A DNA stretch of 58,791 nt from Spirochaetia bacterium. GTDB lineage: Bacteria > Spirochaetota > Spirochaetia > Treponematales > Treponemataceae. Position 1 is the stretch's first letter. Each line of letters begins with the position of its first letter. The notes below the pieces were generated by a model. The model was given only the letters and a program-made list of their open reading frames with translations. It made no database searches and was not told the origin of the DNA. The stretch is from contig CAAGGF010000117.1 in the NCBI GenBank assembly GCA_900769325.1, forward strand, positions 1 to 58,791. The letters run 5' to 3'. A program made the position numbers and the translations under genes. Below are positions 15,102 to 24,572 of the stretch, in pieces.

Positions 15102-18100
15102 ATGCGTGATATTCGCGATTTCGCAAGTTTAAAAATAAAATTAGCTTCTCCTCAGACTATTCACGACTGGTCTTATGGTGAAGTTAAAAAACCTGAAACA
15201 ATAAACTACCGAACTCTTCGTCCAGAGCGCGACGGGCTTTTCGATGAAAAAATCTTCGGAACTACAAAAGAGTGGGAATGTTATTGTGGAAAATTTAAAT
15301 CAATCCGCTACAAGGGTGTAATTTGTGACCGCTGCGGTGTTGAAGTAACTCATTTTAAAGTTCGCCGTGAAAGAACCGGACATATAGAACTTGCCGCTCC
15401 TGTAAGCCACATCTGGTATTACCGTTCAGTTCCAAGCCGAATGGGTCTTCTTCTTGATTTGCAGGTTGCACAGCTTCGTTCTGTTCTTTACTACGAAAAA
15501 TATATCGTAATTGATCCGGGCGATACTGGTCTTAAAAAAATGGAACTTCTAACAGAAGATGAATATATCGAAAATCGTGAGCGCTATGGCGAAACTTTTA
15601 CTGCTGAAATGGGCGCTGAAGCCATAAAAACTCTTCTTGAAAAACTTGATTTAAATGCACTTTCTGTTGAACTCCGCGATAAAATGAAGGAAAAAGGTGC
15701 AAAAACAGATAAACGCCTCCTTAAAAGAATTCAAATCGTAGAAGATTTCCTTTCTTCAGGAAATAAAGCATCATGGATGATTCTCGATGTAATTCCTGTA
15801 ATTCCGCCGGATTTAAGACCTATGGTTCAGCTTGATGGTGGACGATTTGCAACTTCAGATTTAAATGACCTTTACCGCCGAGTTATAAACAGAAACAACC
15901 GTTTGAGAAGACTTCAGGGACTTTATGCTCCTGACATTATCATCAGAAATGAAAAACGAATGCTTCAGGAAGCCGTTGATGCTCTGTTTGACAATACAAA
16001 ACGCAAAAAACAAGTAAAAGGTGCTTCTAATCGTCCTTTAAAATCAATCAGCGATATGCTCAAAGGTAAACAGGGACGATTCAGACAGAATCTTTTGGGT
16101 AAGCGTGTTGACTATTCAGGTCGTTCTGTAATCGTTGTAGGACCGGAAATGAAACTCTGGCAGTGTGGTCTTCCAACAAAAATGGCTCTTGAACTTTTTA
16201 AACCGTTTATCATTAAAAAACTTATCGATAAGCAGATTGTAACTAACATTAAAAAAGCAAAACTTCTTGTAGAAAGAGAATCACCTGAAGTTTTTGCAAT
16301 TCTTGACGAAGTTGTAAAAGAACATCCTGTAATGCTCAACCGTGCGCCTACACTTCACCGACTCGGAATTCAGGCTTTTGAACCTGTTTTAGTTGAAGGA
16401 AAAGCTTTGAAACTTCATCCGCTTGCATGTAAGGCTTTCAATGCCGACTTCGACGGTGACCAGATGGCTATTCACGTTCCGCTTACGCAGGCTGCACAGA
16501 TGGAATGTTGGACATTGATGCTTTCTGCAAGAAACCTTCTTGACCCTGCAAACGGAAAACCGATTGTTGCACCTTCTCAGGACATGGTTCTTGGAATTTA
16601 CTACATGACATCAATCAAAAAAGGTGCAAAAGGAACAGGAAAACGGTTCTGTTCTGCTGATGAAGTTCGTCTTGCTGCAGAAAGTGGTGCAATCGAATGG
16701 AATGCACTCATTAAAGTTCCGTCGCCAAAAAATTCTTTCAATCCTGGAGAATTCTCTGTTGGTGATGTAATCGAAACTTCAGCCGGACGACTTTCTTTCA
16801 ATGAATCTATGCCTGATGAAGTAAATTTCGTAAACGAACAGATGGGCGATAAACAGCTCAAGAAGATGATTGAATATGTATTCCACAATCAGGGTTCTTG
16901 GCTCACAATTCAGATGCTTGATGCAATTAAAGCCTGCGGTTATAAAAACGCAACATTCTACGGTGCAACTCTTTGTATGGATGATATTATTATTCCACCA
17001 GAAAAGAAAGAAATCGTAGAAAAGGCAAACGCAGAAGTTGAAAAATATATCCGTGAAAATGCAAATGGACATATTACAAGCGATGAACGCTATAACCGTG
17101 TAACAAGTATCTGGCAGCGTGCAAATGATCAGCTTTCAAAGATAATGATGGAACAGTTTAAGTCAGATAAAGACGGTTTCAACACAATCTTTATGATGGC
17201 CGATTCCGGTGCGCGAGGTTCTTCAAAACAGATTTCTCAGCTGGCTGCAATGCGTGGTTTGATGGCTAAACCGAACGGTGATATTATCGAACTTCCAATC
17301 CGTTCAAACTTTAAAGAAGGTCTTTCCGTTATCGAATACTTTATTTCAACTAACGGTGCGCGAAAAGGTCTTTCAGATACTGCGTTAAAAACAGCTGATG
17401 CCGGTTACATGACACGACGACTTGTAGATGTTGCTCAGGATGTTGTAATTAATATCGACGACTGCGGAACGATTAACGGTATCGATTATTCTGCAATCAA
17501 AGATGGTGATGAAATTACAGTTCATCTTGCAGACCGAATCGTTGGACATTACACAATCGAAGATGTTTTCCATCCAATTACTGGCGAAATTATTTGTCCT
17601 GTAAACGAATATATTACTCCTGACCTTGCAGCAAAAATCGAAGCAAGCGGTGTTGAAAAAGTAAAACTCAGAACTGTATTGACTTGTGAAGCTCAGCATG
17701 GTCTTTGTGTAAAATGTTACGGTCAGAACCTTGCACGAAACAAAATCGTTGAAATTGGTGAAGCAGTTGGAATTATTGCCGCTCAGTCAATCGGTCAGCC
17801 TGGTACACAGCTTACACTTCGAACATTCCACTCAGGTGGTACGGCTGATAAGTCAACGGAAGATGATAAAGTAATCCTCAAATATGACGCAATTATCAGC
17901 GATATCGAAGGAACTCATGTTGTAATGAACGATGGAAGCTGGCTGTTTACTCGTAAAGGTACAATGAAAATCATCAGAATTCTTGACAGCGTAGAAATTA
18001 AAGATTCAGATGAACTTCTTGTTTCAGATAATGTAAGTGTTCTCAAAGACAGCCCGATTATTAAACGCGGTTCTAAAGAAGTTACTGCACCTGTTTCAGG

Positions 18101-19367
18101 TATTGTAAAAATTAAAGACGGCGTTCTCTACCTTACAAACAAACCAATCGAAGACAAGATTGCAAACGGTTCTATAATCAGCATTCAGTCTGGTTCAGTT
18201 GTAAAGAAAGGTAATCCAATCGGAACAATCAACCTTTATAACGACCCGATTATTGCTGAAAACGACGGTTATGTAAGTTACGATGATATTATTGCAGGTT
18301 CTACTCTTGTAGAAAGCATCGACGGAAAAACTGGAATGGTTACACGCTATATTTCAGACCTTCACCTCGATGTTAAACAGCCTCGAATTATTATTCGTGA
18401 TGAAGCCGGAAATCCTCTTGGAAGTCCTTATTACCTTCCTGCTGGTGCTATCATTAAGGTTGAAGACAAGCAGCAGATTAAAGCTGGAGTTACTCTTGCA
18501 GAAATTCCAAAAGCCGCTGCAAAAACAAACGATATTACCGGTGGTATTCCGCGTGTTACAGAATTGTTTGAAGCACGAAAACCAAAAAATCCGGCAGTTC
18601 TTGCACGAATTTCAGGTAGCGTAAAATTCAAAGGAATTACAAAAGCAAAACGAGTTATCGTCGTTACAGATGATTTTGGAAAAGAATACGAACACTTGAT
18701 TCCGACAAATAAATACATGCTTGTCCGTGATGGCGACCGTGTAAAAGCCGGTGAACAGTTGTGCGACGGTTCTCCAAATCCTAGCGACATCCTCGAAATC
18801 CTTGGTGAAAATGCACTTCAGAATTACCTTATGGACGAAATTCTTGCCGTTTACCGTGCTCAGAGCGTAGACATCAACGACAAGCATATCGGAATTATCA
18901 TCCGACAGATGCTTAGAAAAATTGAAATCGTTGCTGTCGGTGATACAAGGTTTATTTTCGGTCAGCAGGTTGATAAATACAAATTCCATGCTGAAAATAA
19001 ACGGATTATCCAGGAAGGCGGACAGCCTGCAATTGGTCGACCGATGTTCCTCGGAATTACAAAAGCGGCTCTTAATGTTGATTCATTCATTTCGGCTGCT
19101 TCGTTCCAGGAAACTACAAAAGTTCTTACTAATGCCGCAATTTCAGGTCAGACTGACGGACTTTACGGTATTAAAGAAAATGTTGCAATCGGTCATATGA
19201 TTCCGGCTGGAACTGGTATCAGAAATTATAAAAATGTAAAACTTTATGATTCTTCTGATGTCGACCTCGATGCAAAAATGGAAGAAATCCTCGCTCAGCG
19301 TGCTCTTGAAAAAGAAATGGAAAATCGTGCTGAGGAACCGGTTTTTGAACCAGAAGATCAGGATTAA
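15102..19367 (+). CDS. rpoC: DNA-directed RNA polymerase subunit beta'
   Basis: The 1421-residue catalytic subunit. The N-terminal zinc-binding loop (CYCGKFK..CDRCG) starts at about residue 61. The magnesium-binding NADFDGDQMA motif has Asp449, Asp451 and Asp453. The bridge helix/trigger region includes MMADSGARGSSKQISQLAAMRG, and a second zinc site is in CEAQHGLCVKCYGQNLA. The C-terminus is acidic (EEPVFEPEDQD). GGAG precedes the ATG. A strong terminator follows, closing the operon. Confidence 0.98.
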   Translation: MRDIRDFASLKIKLASPQTIHDWSYGEVKKPETINYRTLRPERDGLFDEKIFGTTKEWECYCGKFKSIRYKGVICDRCGVEVTHFKVRRERTGHIELAAPVSHIWYYRSVPSRMGLLLDLQVAQLRSVLYYEKYIVIDPGDTGLKKMELLTEDEYIENRERYGETFTAEMGAEAIKTLLEKLDLNALSVELRDKMKEKGAKTDKRLLKRIQIVEDFLSSGNKASWMILDVIPVIPPDLRPMVQLDGGRFATSDLNDLYRRVINRNNRLRRLQGLYAPDIIIRNEKRMLQEAVDALFDNTKRKKQVKGASNRPLKSISDMLKGKQGRFRQNLLGKRVDYSGRSVIVVGPEMKLWQCGLPTKMALELFKPFIIKKLIDKQIVTNIKKAKLLVERESPEVFAILDEVVKEHPVMLNRAPTLHRLGIQAFEPVLVEGKALKLHPLACKAFNADFDGDQMAIHVPLTQAAQMECWTLMLSARNLLDPANGKPIVAPSQDMVLGIYYMTSIKKGAKGTGKRFCSADEVRLAAESGAIEWNALIKVPSPKNSFNPGEFSVGDVIETSAGRLSFNESMPDEVNFVNEQMGDKQLKKMIEYVFHNQGSWLTIQMLDAIKACGYKNATFYGATLCMDDIIIPPEKKEIVEKANAEVEKYIRENANGHITSDERYNRVTSIWQRANDQLSKIMMEQFKSDKDGFNTIFMMADSGARGSSKQISQLAAMRGLMAKPNGDIIELPIRSNFKEGLSVIEYFISTNGARKGLSDTALKTADAGYMTRRLVDVAQDVVINIDDCGTINGIDYSAIKDGDEITVHLADRIVGHYTIEDVFHPITGEIICPVNEYITPDLAAKIEASGVEKVKLRTVLTCEAQHGLCVKCYGQNLARNKIVEIGEAVGIIAAQSIGQPGTQLTLRTFHSGGTADKSTEDDKVILKYDAIISDIEGTHVVMNDGSWLFTRKGTMKIIRILDSVEIKDSDELLVSDNVSVLKDSPIIKRGSKEVTAPVSGIVKIKDGVLYLTNKPIEDKIANGSIISIQSGSVVKKGNPIGTINLYNDPIIAENDGYVSYDDIIAGSTLVESIDGKTGMVTRYISDLHLDVKQPRIIIRDEAGNPLGSPYYLPAGAIIKVEDKQQIKAGVTLAEIPKAAAKTNDITGGIPRVTELFEARKPKNPAVLARISGSVKFKGITKAKRVIVVTDDFGKEYEHLIPTNKYMLVRDGDRVKAGEQLCDGSPNPSDILEILGENALQNYLMDEILAVYRAQSVDINDKHIGIIIRQMLRKIEIVAVGDTRFIFGQQVDKYKFHAENKRIIQEGGQPAIGRPMFLGITKAALNVDSFISAASFQETTKVLTNAAISGQTDGLYGIKENVAIGHMIPAGTGIRNYKNVKLYDSSDVDLDAKMEEILAQRALEKEMENRAEEPVFEPEDQD

Positions 19368-19383
19368 TCCTTAAAAATTAGAC

Positions 19384-19425
19384 AAAGGCTGCCTTACATT
19401 TGAAGTGGGGCGGCCTTTTTTTTTT
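19384..19425 (+). terminator. Intrinsic terminator of the rpoBC operon
   Basis: AAAGGCTGCC (19384-19393) pairs with GGCGGCCTTT (19409-19418), with one G-U, followed by a run of T. It lies 17 nt after the rpoC stop. Confidence 0.85.
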
Positions 19426-19509
19426 GAGATTTTTTTTACGTATTTTAATCGGTTTTCAAACTCCTTTCTTTTGTGTATAATTCTTAAATAGAAAAATTTC
19501 GGAGGAAAA

Positions 19510-20025
19510 ATGTTAAATTATATTGTCAATTTTATAAAATCGTTAAATTCAAATTCAAAGCCAAGTCAGATTGCAAATTCGTTCTGTATTGGAATGGTTT
19601 TAGGTTTTATGCCGAAAGATAATGTTTTCTGGTATTTGCTGTTTATATTTTTTGCGTTTGTTCGGATTAATAAAGCCGGATATTACATTATGATTGCAAT
19701 TGTTTCTCTTTTTGCGTTCCTCCTTGATCCTCTTTTCGATGTTATTGGCTACTGGTTTCTAAATCTTGAATTTTTAAGGCCGCTTTTTGCTTTTCTTTTA
19801 GATGTTCCGTTTGTGGGTTTTACAAAATTTAACAATACAATTGTTATGGGTTCTTTTTTGTTCTCGCTTTTGATTTATATTCCGTTTTATGTGCTGTTTT
19901 TCTTCGGCGTAAAATTGTGGCGTAAAAAAATTGCACCGAAATTCAACGATTCAAAAATTCTGAAAGCGCTTTATAAAATTCCTGTAGTTGGAAAACTGAC
20001 TCAAAAAATTTCTCAGGTGATGTAA
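19510..20025 (+). CDS. TIGR03546 family membrane protein
   Basis: The 171-residue protein has a short N-terminal helix (LNYIVNFIKSLNSNSKPSQIANSFCIGMVLGFMPKDN) with the family's conserved GMVLGFMPK-like stretch. Three to four membrane segments follow (about 40-60, 62-82, 112-135), and a basic C-terminal tail. It is paired with TIGR03545, starting 1 nt before it; the two families are found together in spirochaetes and some proteobacteria. A good Shine-Dalgarno (GGAGG) precedes the ATG, and TATAAT lies about 30 nt upstream. Function is unknown; the pair may act in envelope biogenesis because the partner looks AsmA-like. Confidence 0.75.
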   Translation: MLNYIVNFIKSLNSNSKPSQIANSFCIGMVLGFMPKDNVFWYLLFIFFAFVRINKAGYYIMIAIVSLFAFLLDPLFDVIGYWFLNLEFLRPLFAFLLDVPFVGFTKFNNTIVMGSFLFSLLIYIPFYVLFFFGVKLWRKKIAPKFNDSKILKALYKIPVVGKLTQKISQVM

Positions 20026-20026
20026 A

Positions 20027-22282
20027 ATGAAGAAAAACGAAATAAAACCAGAAAATCAGCTTAAAGACGAAAAACCGGTAAAAAAAGCTAAAAAAGAAGA
20101 AAAAACTGTTCCAGTAAAAAAACTGCCTAAAATTTTTAAGAAAAGTTATCTTCCGCAAAAATTTGAAAAGAAAATAATCGGTAAATTGTATATCGACAGC
20201 GACAAAGAACTTTTAAAATCGCTTTTTAAAGAAGATACGAACAAAAAAGGGCAAAAAATTGTAAAAGTTCCCGTTGATTCTAAAATTTTAAAAAAGGATT
20301 TAGAAAGATTTAAACAGATTGCAAAAGATTTAAAAAATCAGAAAGCCGGAATAAAATTCGTTCCGCTCCTTGCATCCGTTTCTCTTTGTGTACTAATTGT
20401 AATCTGTGTTTCGCTTTTTAAAAATGTTGTCGTAAAAAAAGTTCTCGTTTCAAGTATGCAGGGAATTTTTAGTGCGAAGTGTGATGTTGAAGATGTTGAT
20501 TTTCAGATTTTCGCATCATCGCTTGTAATTAAGGACATTCAGCAGGCAAACAAAGACAAGCCCATGACAAATCTCTTCCAAATCGGAAAAGTTGCTATGG
20601 ATTTCAATCTGACAGAACTTTTACGCGGAAAATTTGTCGTTGAAGAAATTTCAGTTACAGATGTTGCTCTCGACACTGAACGAAAAACTTCCGGGGAACT
20701 TCCAAAAAAGACTGAATCAAAAGAAGTTAAAGCCGAAAAACAGCAGACTTCAAACAAGATGAATGAGTTGATGGATTCTGCTGCAAACGAACTTAAAGCG
20801 ATGTTCGAAAATTACAATCCAGAAAAAATGCTTGAAAATTTTCAGTCGGAACTAAAATCTCCTGAAACAGCAAAGCAAATTGCCGAAGATGTAAAAACAA
20901 AAGTTGAAAAATGGTCTAAAAAACCGGAAGAAATGAAAAAACAGATTACAGATTTTTCAGCTTCTGTTGATTCGCTTACAAAAAAAATAAATTCAGGTTC
21001 AGCTTCTCAAATTCCTTCATATATAAAAGACGGACTTGCACTTTTGGAGGACGGAAACGCACTTGTTAATTCTTTCAATACAGTTGCTTCAGACATTAAA
21101 ACTGATTCAGAAGATGTAAAATCGTACAGCACAAAACTTAGTTCTGCTGTAAAAGAAGACACAAATTTTGTAAATTCAAAGATAAACGAATTAAAAACGA
21201 CTTTTTCGCCTTCCGGTCTTCAGAATATTATGAACGGTGCACTTGAAAGCCTTCTTTACAAATATTGCGGAGAATTTTATCCGTACATCAGCAAAATTAT
21301 GGATTACGCTTTGAGTGCCGCTAAAAATTCTGCTTCAAAACCAAAAGAAACTGATTCTTCTTCAAAAACTGAATCTAAAAAAGTTGAAAAAAAATTAGAC
21401 GGAATTAAAAGAGCGGCCGGACGGTATGTTTATTTCAAAAATGACACTGTTCCAAAATTTCTTGTGCAAAAACTTGAAGCATCTGGAAAAGAATATCAGG
21501 GCGATGGTGAACTTTTCCACGGTTATGCAACGGATATAAGCAGCAATATGGATCAATGGGGAAAACCTGCGGTCGTTACGGCAGATTTTAAAATCGGTTC
21601 AAATGCAAATAAAGCAAATCTTACTCTTGATGCCCGTTCTTCTTCGAATGCACCGTTAGTTCTTGCAACTTATTCTGGAAGCGGCTATCCAGTTAATTTC
21701 AACGCTCAGGTTTTTGATTTAGCTTCAAATGCTGATATTTCTGCAAAAATGACAGCTGATTCAGACGGAACATGGTCTTTAGGCGGAAATCTTGATATGA
21801 AAGTTTCTAAAATGGCCGGAATGGATTTTGAACCTGCCCAAATTAACGCAATTTATAAAAATGCATTAAGCAAGGTTTCTTCGTTGAGTGTAAATTTTAC
21901 GGCCGGTTACAATTCTTCGGGGATGTTTGTAAAAATCGAAAATCCAGAAAAAATCGCTTCTCAACTTGTAACTCCTTTAGTAAAAGCTTTAGAAGATGAA
22001 CTTTCGGTAATTGCAAAAGATGCTTCACAAAAACTGACTGTCCTTATTTCAGAAAAAACAGGCATTGCTTCAGAGCAGATAAACAGTTTCAATTTGCTTG
22101 AAAAAGATATTTCAAGTTACCAGAATCAGTTAAAGTCAAAACAGCAGGAATTTAAATCGCTTCTTGATAAAAAGTCAAAAGAAATGTCGTCGTCAGCCGC
22201 TTCTTCTATAATCGAAAAGGCAACAGGCTCAAGCGGTGCGGCATCAAAAATTTCTGATGCGTTTAATAAATTTAAAAGATAA
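20027..22282 (+). CDS. TIGR03545 family protein, AsmA-like envelope protein
   Basis: The 751-residue protein starts with a Lys/Glu-rich cytoplasmic region (1-105). One transmembrane segment follows at about 108-130 (FVPLLASVSLCVLIVICVSLF), then a long extracytoplasmic part. The segment after the membrane helix (VDFQIFASSLVIKDIQQANKDKPMTNLFQIGKVAMDFNLTELLRGKFVVEEISV) has the strand pattern of AsmA/DUF748-type proteins. Coiled-coil stretches occupy about 230-380 and the C-terminus. Such proteins often bridge inner and outer membranes for lipid traffic; that role is inferred by fold resemblance. The start follows the TIGR03546 stop by 1 nt. Confidence 0.75.
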   Translation: MKKNEIKPENQLKDEKPVKKAKKEEKTVPVKKLPKIFKKSYLPQKFEKKIIGKLYIDSDKELLKSLFKEDTNKKGQKIVKVPVDSKILKKDLERFKQIAKDLKNQKAGIKFVPLLASVSLCVLIVICVSLFKNVVVKKVLVSSMQGIFSAKCDVEDVDFQIFASSLVIKDIQQANKDKPMTNLFQIGKVAMDFNLTELLRGKFVVEEISVTDVALDTERKTSGELPKKTESKEVKAEKQQTSNKMNELMDSAANELKAMFENYNPEKMLENFQSELKSPETAKQIAEDVKTKVEKWSKKPEEMKKQITDFSASVDSLTKKINSGSASQIPSYIKDGLALLEDGNALVNSFNTVASDIKTDSEDVKSYSTKLSSAVKEDTNFVNSKINELKTTFSPSGLQNIMNGALESLLYKYCGEFYPYISKIMDYALSAAKNSASKPKETDSSSKTESKKVEKKLDGIKRAAGRYVYFKNDTVPKFLVQKLEASGKEYQGDGELFHGYATDISSNMDQWGKPAVVTADFKIGSNANKANLTLDARSSSNAPLVLATYSGSGYPVNFNAQVFDLASNADISAKMTADSDGTWSLGGNLDMKVSKMAGMDFEPAQINAIYKNALSKVSSLSVNFTAGYNSSGMFVKIENPEKIASQLVTPLVKALEDELSVIAKDASQKLTVLISEKTGIASEQINSFNLLEKDISSYQNQLKSKQQEFKSLLDKKSKEMSSSAASSIIEKATGSSGAASKISDAFNKFKR

Positions 22283-22294
22283 AAATATTAATTT

Positions 22295-22449
22295 AGGAGG
22301 GTGTAATAAAAACTTTGCCTGAAATAGCGTCAAAGTTTTTATTCACAAGTTCGCGTTGCGAACTTCATTATTAAATGCCTGTTCTCATTACATTGCGAAC
22401 AGGCGTAAAAAGCCAAATCGGAAATTGAGATTTCCTCATTGACTTTTTA
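22295..22449 (+). repeat. Modular hairpin element, copy 2
   Basis: Bases 22295-22343 are identical to 4514-4562 (hairpin A). Hairpins B and C of copy 1 are absent. Hairpin D (22347-22365) is identical to copy 1. Hairpin E is GCCTGTTC / GAACAGGC (22377-22404) around a 12-nt loop differing from copy 1 at one base, while two stem pairs have changed on both sides. The closing stem TAAAAAG / CTTTTTA (22406-22449) encloses GGAAAT-TGAG-ATTTCC, unlike the inner stem of copy 1 but folded alike. The element ends at AGGAG, the Shine-Dalgarno of the NifU-like gene. Confidence 0.8.
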
Positions 22450-22461
22450 TAGGAGAAAATT

Positions 22462-22755
22462 ATGGCTGATGAAAAAGAAAATCAGAGTATTGAAGAAAGA
22501 GTTTTGGAAGCAATAGATATGTTTCGTCCGCAGTTACAGGCTGATGGCGGTGATATGGAATATGTCTGCATAGATGAACAGAACCGGGTTCATTTAAAAC
22601 TTGTCGGTGCGTGCGGAAGTTGTCCTATGGCAGTTATGACTCTGAAAATGGGCGTTGAACGCTATATAAAAGATGCTGTCCCGGAAATTACGGAAGTTGT
22701 TCAGGATGGTGCACCGGAAGGTTTTGACGAGGAAAATTTATACGGAGGATTGTAA
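22462..22755 (+). CDS. NifU C-terminal domain iron-sulfur carrier
   Basis: The 97-residue protein is a stand-alone NifU C-terminal (Nfu-type) domain: VLEAIDMFRPQLQADGGDMEYVCID, then LVGACGSCPMAVMTLKMGVERYIK with the CGSC cluster-binding pair, then a Glu-rich end. It assembles or carries [4Fe-4S] clusters to target enzymes. The stop overlaps the slyD ATG by one base (TAATG), so the two are translationally coupled. The leader is the hairpin-rich repeat at 22295-22449. Confidence 0.93.
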   Translation: MADEKENQSIEERVLEAIDMFRPQLQADGGDMEYVCIDEQNRVHLKLVGACGSCPMAVMTLKMGVERYIKDAVPEITEVVQDGAPEGFDEENLYGGL

Positions 22756-23300
22756 TGGAAATTTCTAAAGATTTGCTTGTAAAACTGAATTATACTCTTT
22801 TTGACTCAGAAGGAACTCAACTTGACACTTCAATCGGGAAAGCTCCGTTTGAATATGTTCACGGTCATAATATGATAATTCCCGGACTTGAAAAAGCGTT
22901 GGAAGGCAGAAAAGCCGGTGAAAAATTCCGTGCAGAAATTCCGGCTGCAGAAGCTTACGGAAGTTACGATGAAAGGCTTTTAATCGAAGTTGAAAAATCT
23001 CAGTTTGATACAGATGTTCCAATCGAAGTCGGAATGGCATTTCAGGCATCTTCTCCAAACGGGGGAGCGATGATTGTTCATGTTGTAAAAGTTACTGAAA
23101 AAACAATTACAGTCGACGGAAATCACGAGCTTGCCGGAAAAGATTTGGTTTTCGATGTAGAAATTCTTGAAGTTCGGGAAGCAACTGAAGATGAATTAAA
23201 CTTTTCTTCAGGATGCTCAGGCTGTGGCGGAAATTGTTCTGGTTGCGGTGATGATTGTTCAGGTTCTTGCGAAGGCTTTTGTTCAGATGATTGCGAGTAA
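22755..23300 (+). CDS. slyD: SlyD-type FKBP peptidyl-prolyl isomerase with Cys-rich tail
   Basis: The 181-residue protein has the split FKBP domain with an insert-in-flap: LVKLNYTLFDSEGTQLDTS, PFEYVHGHNMIIPGLEKALEGRKAGEKF, EAYGSYDERL, and MIVHVVKVTEKTITVDGNHELAGKDLVFDVEILEV. The last 31 residues hold eight cysteines in Gly/Ser/Asp context (CSGCGGNCSGCGDDC and on), replacing the His-rich metal-binding tail of E. coli SlyD. It likely folds proline-limited proteins and binds metal, perhaps for the NifU-like protein encoded with it. Confidence 0.92.
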   Translation: MEISKDLLVKLNYTLFDSEGTQLDTSIGKAPFEYVHGHNMIIPGLEKALEGRKAGEKFRAEIPAAEAYGSYDERLLIEVEKSQFDTDVPIEVGMAFQASSPNGGAMIVHVVKVTEKTITVDGNHELAGKDLVFDVEILEVREATEDELNFSSGCSGCGGNCSGCGDDCSGSCEGFCSDDCE

Positions 23301-24087
23301 TTTTTTAATCGACGAAATAAATAAAAAATTCGGTGCCGTAACTCGTGCAAGAGAATGTTATCTTTACACAAAAAAAGGTCAGCGGCTTTTAGATTTGTGG
23401 CAACTTGGCGGAAGGGCGATTTTAGGCTGGGGAAATTCAAAACCGCAGACTGTTTTTAAAAATGTTTTAAACCGCGGAATTTCAGGATTTTTCCACACTG
23501 AATTTGATGAATCTGTTCAAAAATCAGTTTCATCTTTGCTTGAAAGTCCAAGAATTTGCCTTTTCTACAACTCAAAAACAGAAGCACTTAAAGCTGCACT
23601 TACATTTTCTTCCGAAGATACAAATTTTTACAGACCGTGGAATCCCGTGAAGTTTGAATGGAAAGAAAAAGACTGCGTAATTCTTGAGCCTTTTTTTGCC
23701 TGGGCACAAAATATTTTCATAGTCGCCGTAAAACCTGAACTTTTTGAAATCGCTTTAGCCTGCCAGAAACAGTTTTCTCAAGGAATTTTTATTCCATCTC
23801 CGCTTTCTGCTGCTGTTTCAAGGGCATTTTACGATTTAAAAAAAGAACTTCCAAATCGTTCTGAAAAAGACTGGTTCATATACGACAAAATTCTTGTAAA
23901 ATACTGGACAAGGAAGGGACCTTATCTTTTTCCGAAAGTACCAAAAGAGAAATATTTTGATTTTGCACTAAAACTTCTTGACTGCAATATCGTGATAAGC
24001 CCGGATTTTTTTACGCCGTCCGTTGTTCCGTTTCATGCTGACATCGGAAATTTCACAAAATTGAAGAATTTAAATTTTGAATTCTGA
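23287..24087 (+). CDS. Unrecognised protein, N-terminus like class III aminotransferases
   Basis: The start at 23287 (MIASNFLIDEINKKFG) overlaps the slyD end by 14 nt; the upstream ATG at 23224 would read slyD's Cys-rich tail in another frame and is rejected. The 266-residue product begins with AVTRARECYLYTKKGQRLLDLWQLGGRAILG, close in style to the substrate-entry region of PLP class III aminotransferases. Only about 260 residues follow, and I see no typical cofactor lysine motif. It may be a degenerate or divergent aminotransferase-fold protein. It is downstream of nifU-slyD and upstream of the ASCH gene on the same strand. Confidence 0.5.
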   Translation: MIASNFLIDEINKKFGAVTRARECYLYTKKGQRLLDLWQLGGRAILGWGNSKPQTVFKNVLNRGISGFFHTEFDESVQKSVSSLLESPRICLFYNSKTEALKAALTFSSEDTNFYRPWNPVKFEWKEKDCVILEPFFAWAQNIFIVAVKPELFEIALACQKQFSQGIFIPSPLSAAVSRAFYDLKKELPNRSEKDWFIYDKILVKYWTRKGPYLFPKVPKEKYFDFALKLLDCNIVISPDFFTPSVVPFHADIGNFTKLKNLNFEF

Positions 24088-24113
24088 TTTTTTAAAGGAT
24101 TTAAGGAAGAATT

Positions 24114-24572
24114 ATGAAAACGCCTGATGAATTTTGGAATGAATTTATCGAAAAAACAGGACGCGATCCTGACGACAAATGTTCGGGGGATTTAACTTTT
24201 GAATCTAAGGGCTTTCAAAATGATTCAAAACTCGCTTTGATTCTTTCCGGAAAAAAAACGGCATTTTTCTCTGCACTTTCTTCGTTTTTAATCGATTCTG
24301 AACCGCTTCCGCTTTCCGGGGAACTTTATATGGTTTTCGATAAGGGTAATAATCCCGTGTGCATAATTGAAACTGAATCAGTCGAAATCGTTCCGTTTTG
24401 TTCAGTTACATGGGAAATGGCTCAAAAAGAGGGCGAAGATTCTTCTTTAGACGAATGGAAAGAAAAACAGAAAGAAAATCTTGAAGATGAAGGAAGCATT
24501 TTAGGTTTTTCTTTCTCGGAAGATTTAAAACTTGTTTACCAGACTTTTCGTGTTGTTTACACAAATTTTTAA
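24114..24572 (+). CDS. ASCH domain protein
   Basis: The 152-residue protein fits the ASCH fold: an N-terminal helix (TPDEFWNEFIEKTG), LALILSGKKTAFFSALSSF (the conserved G-K-K/T turn), GELYMVFDKGNNPVCIIETESVEIVPF, and VTWEMAQKEGEDSSLDEWKEKQKE. ASCH proteins bind RNA or act as amidohydrolases on modified cytidines; which applies here is unknown. AAGGAAG precedes the ATG. The stop overlaps the convergent methyltransferase by 4 nt. Confidence 0.85.
   Translation: MKTPDEFWNEFIEKTGRDPDDKCSGDLTFESKGFQNDSKLALILSGKKTAFFSALSSFLIDSEPLPLSGELYMVFDKGNNPVCIIETESVEIVPFCSVTWEMAQKEGEDSSLDEWKEKQKENLEDEGSILGFSFSEDLKLVYQTFRVVYTNF

Noticed and set aside
23224..23286. Earlier start for the gene after slyD
   Set aside because: It would read most of slyD's Cys-rich tail in another frame. 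The ATG at 23287 gives a plausible N-terminus.
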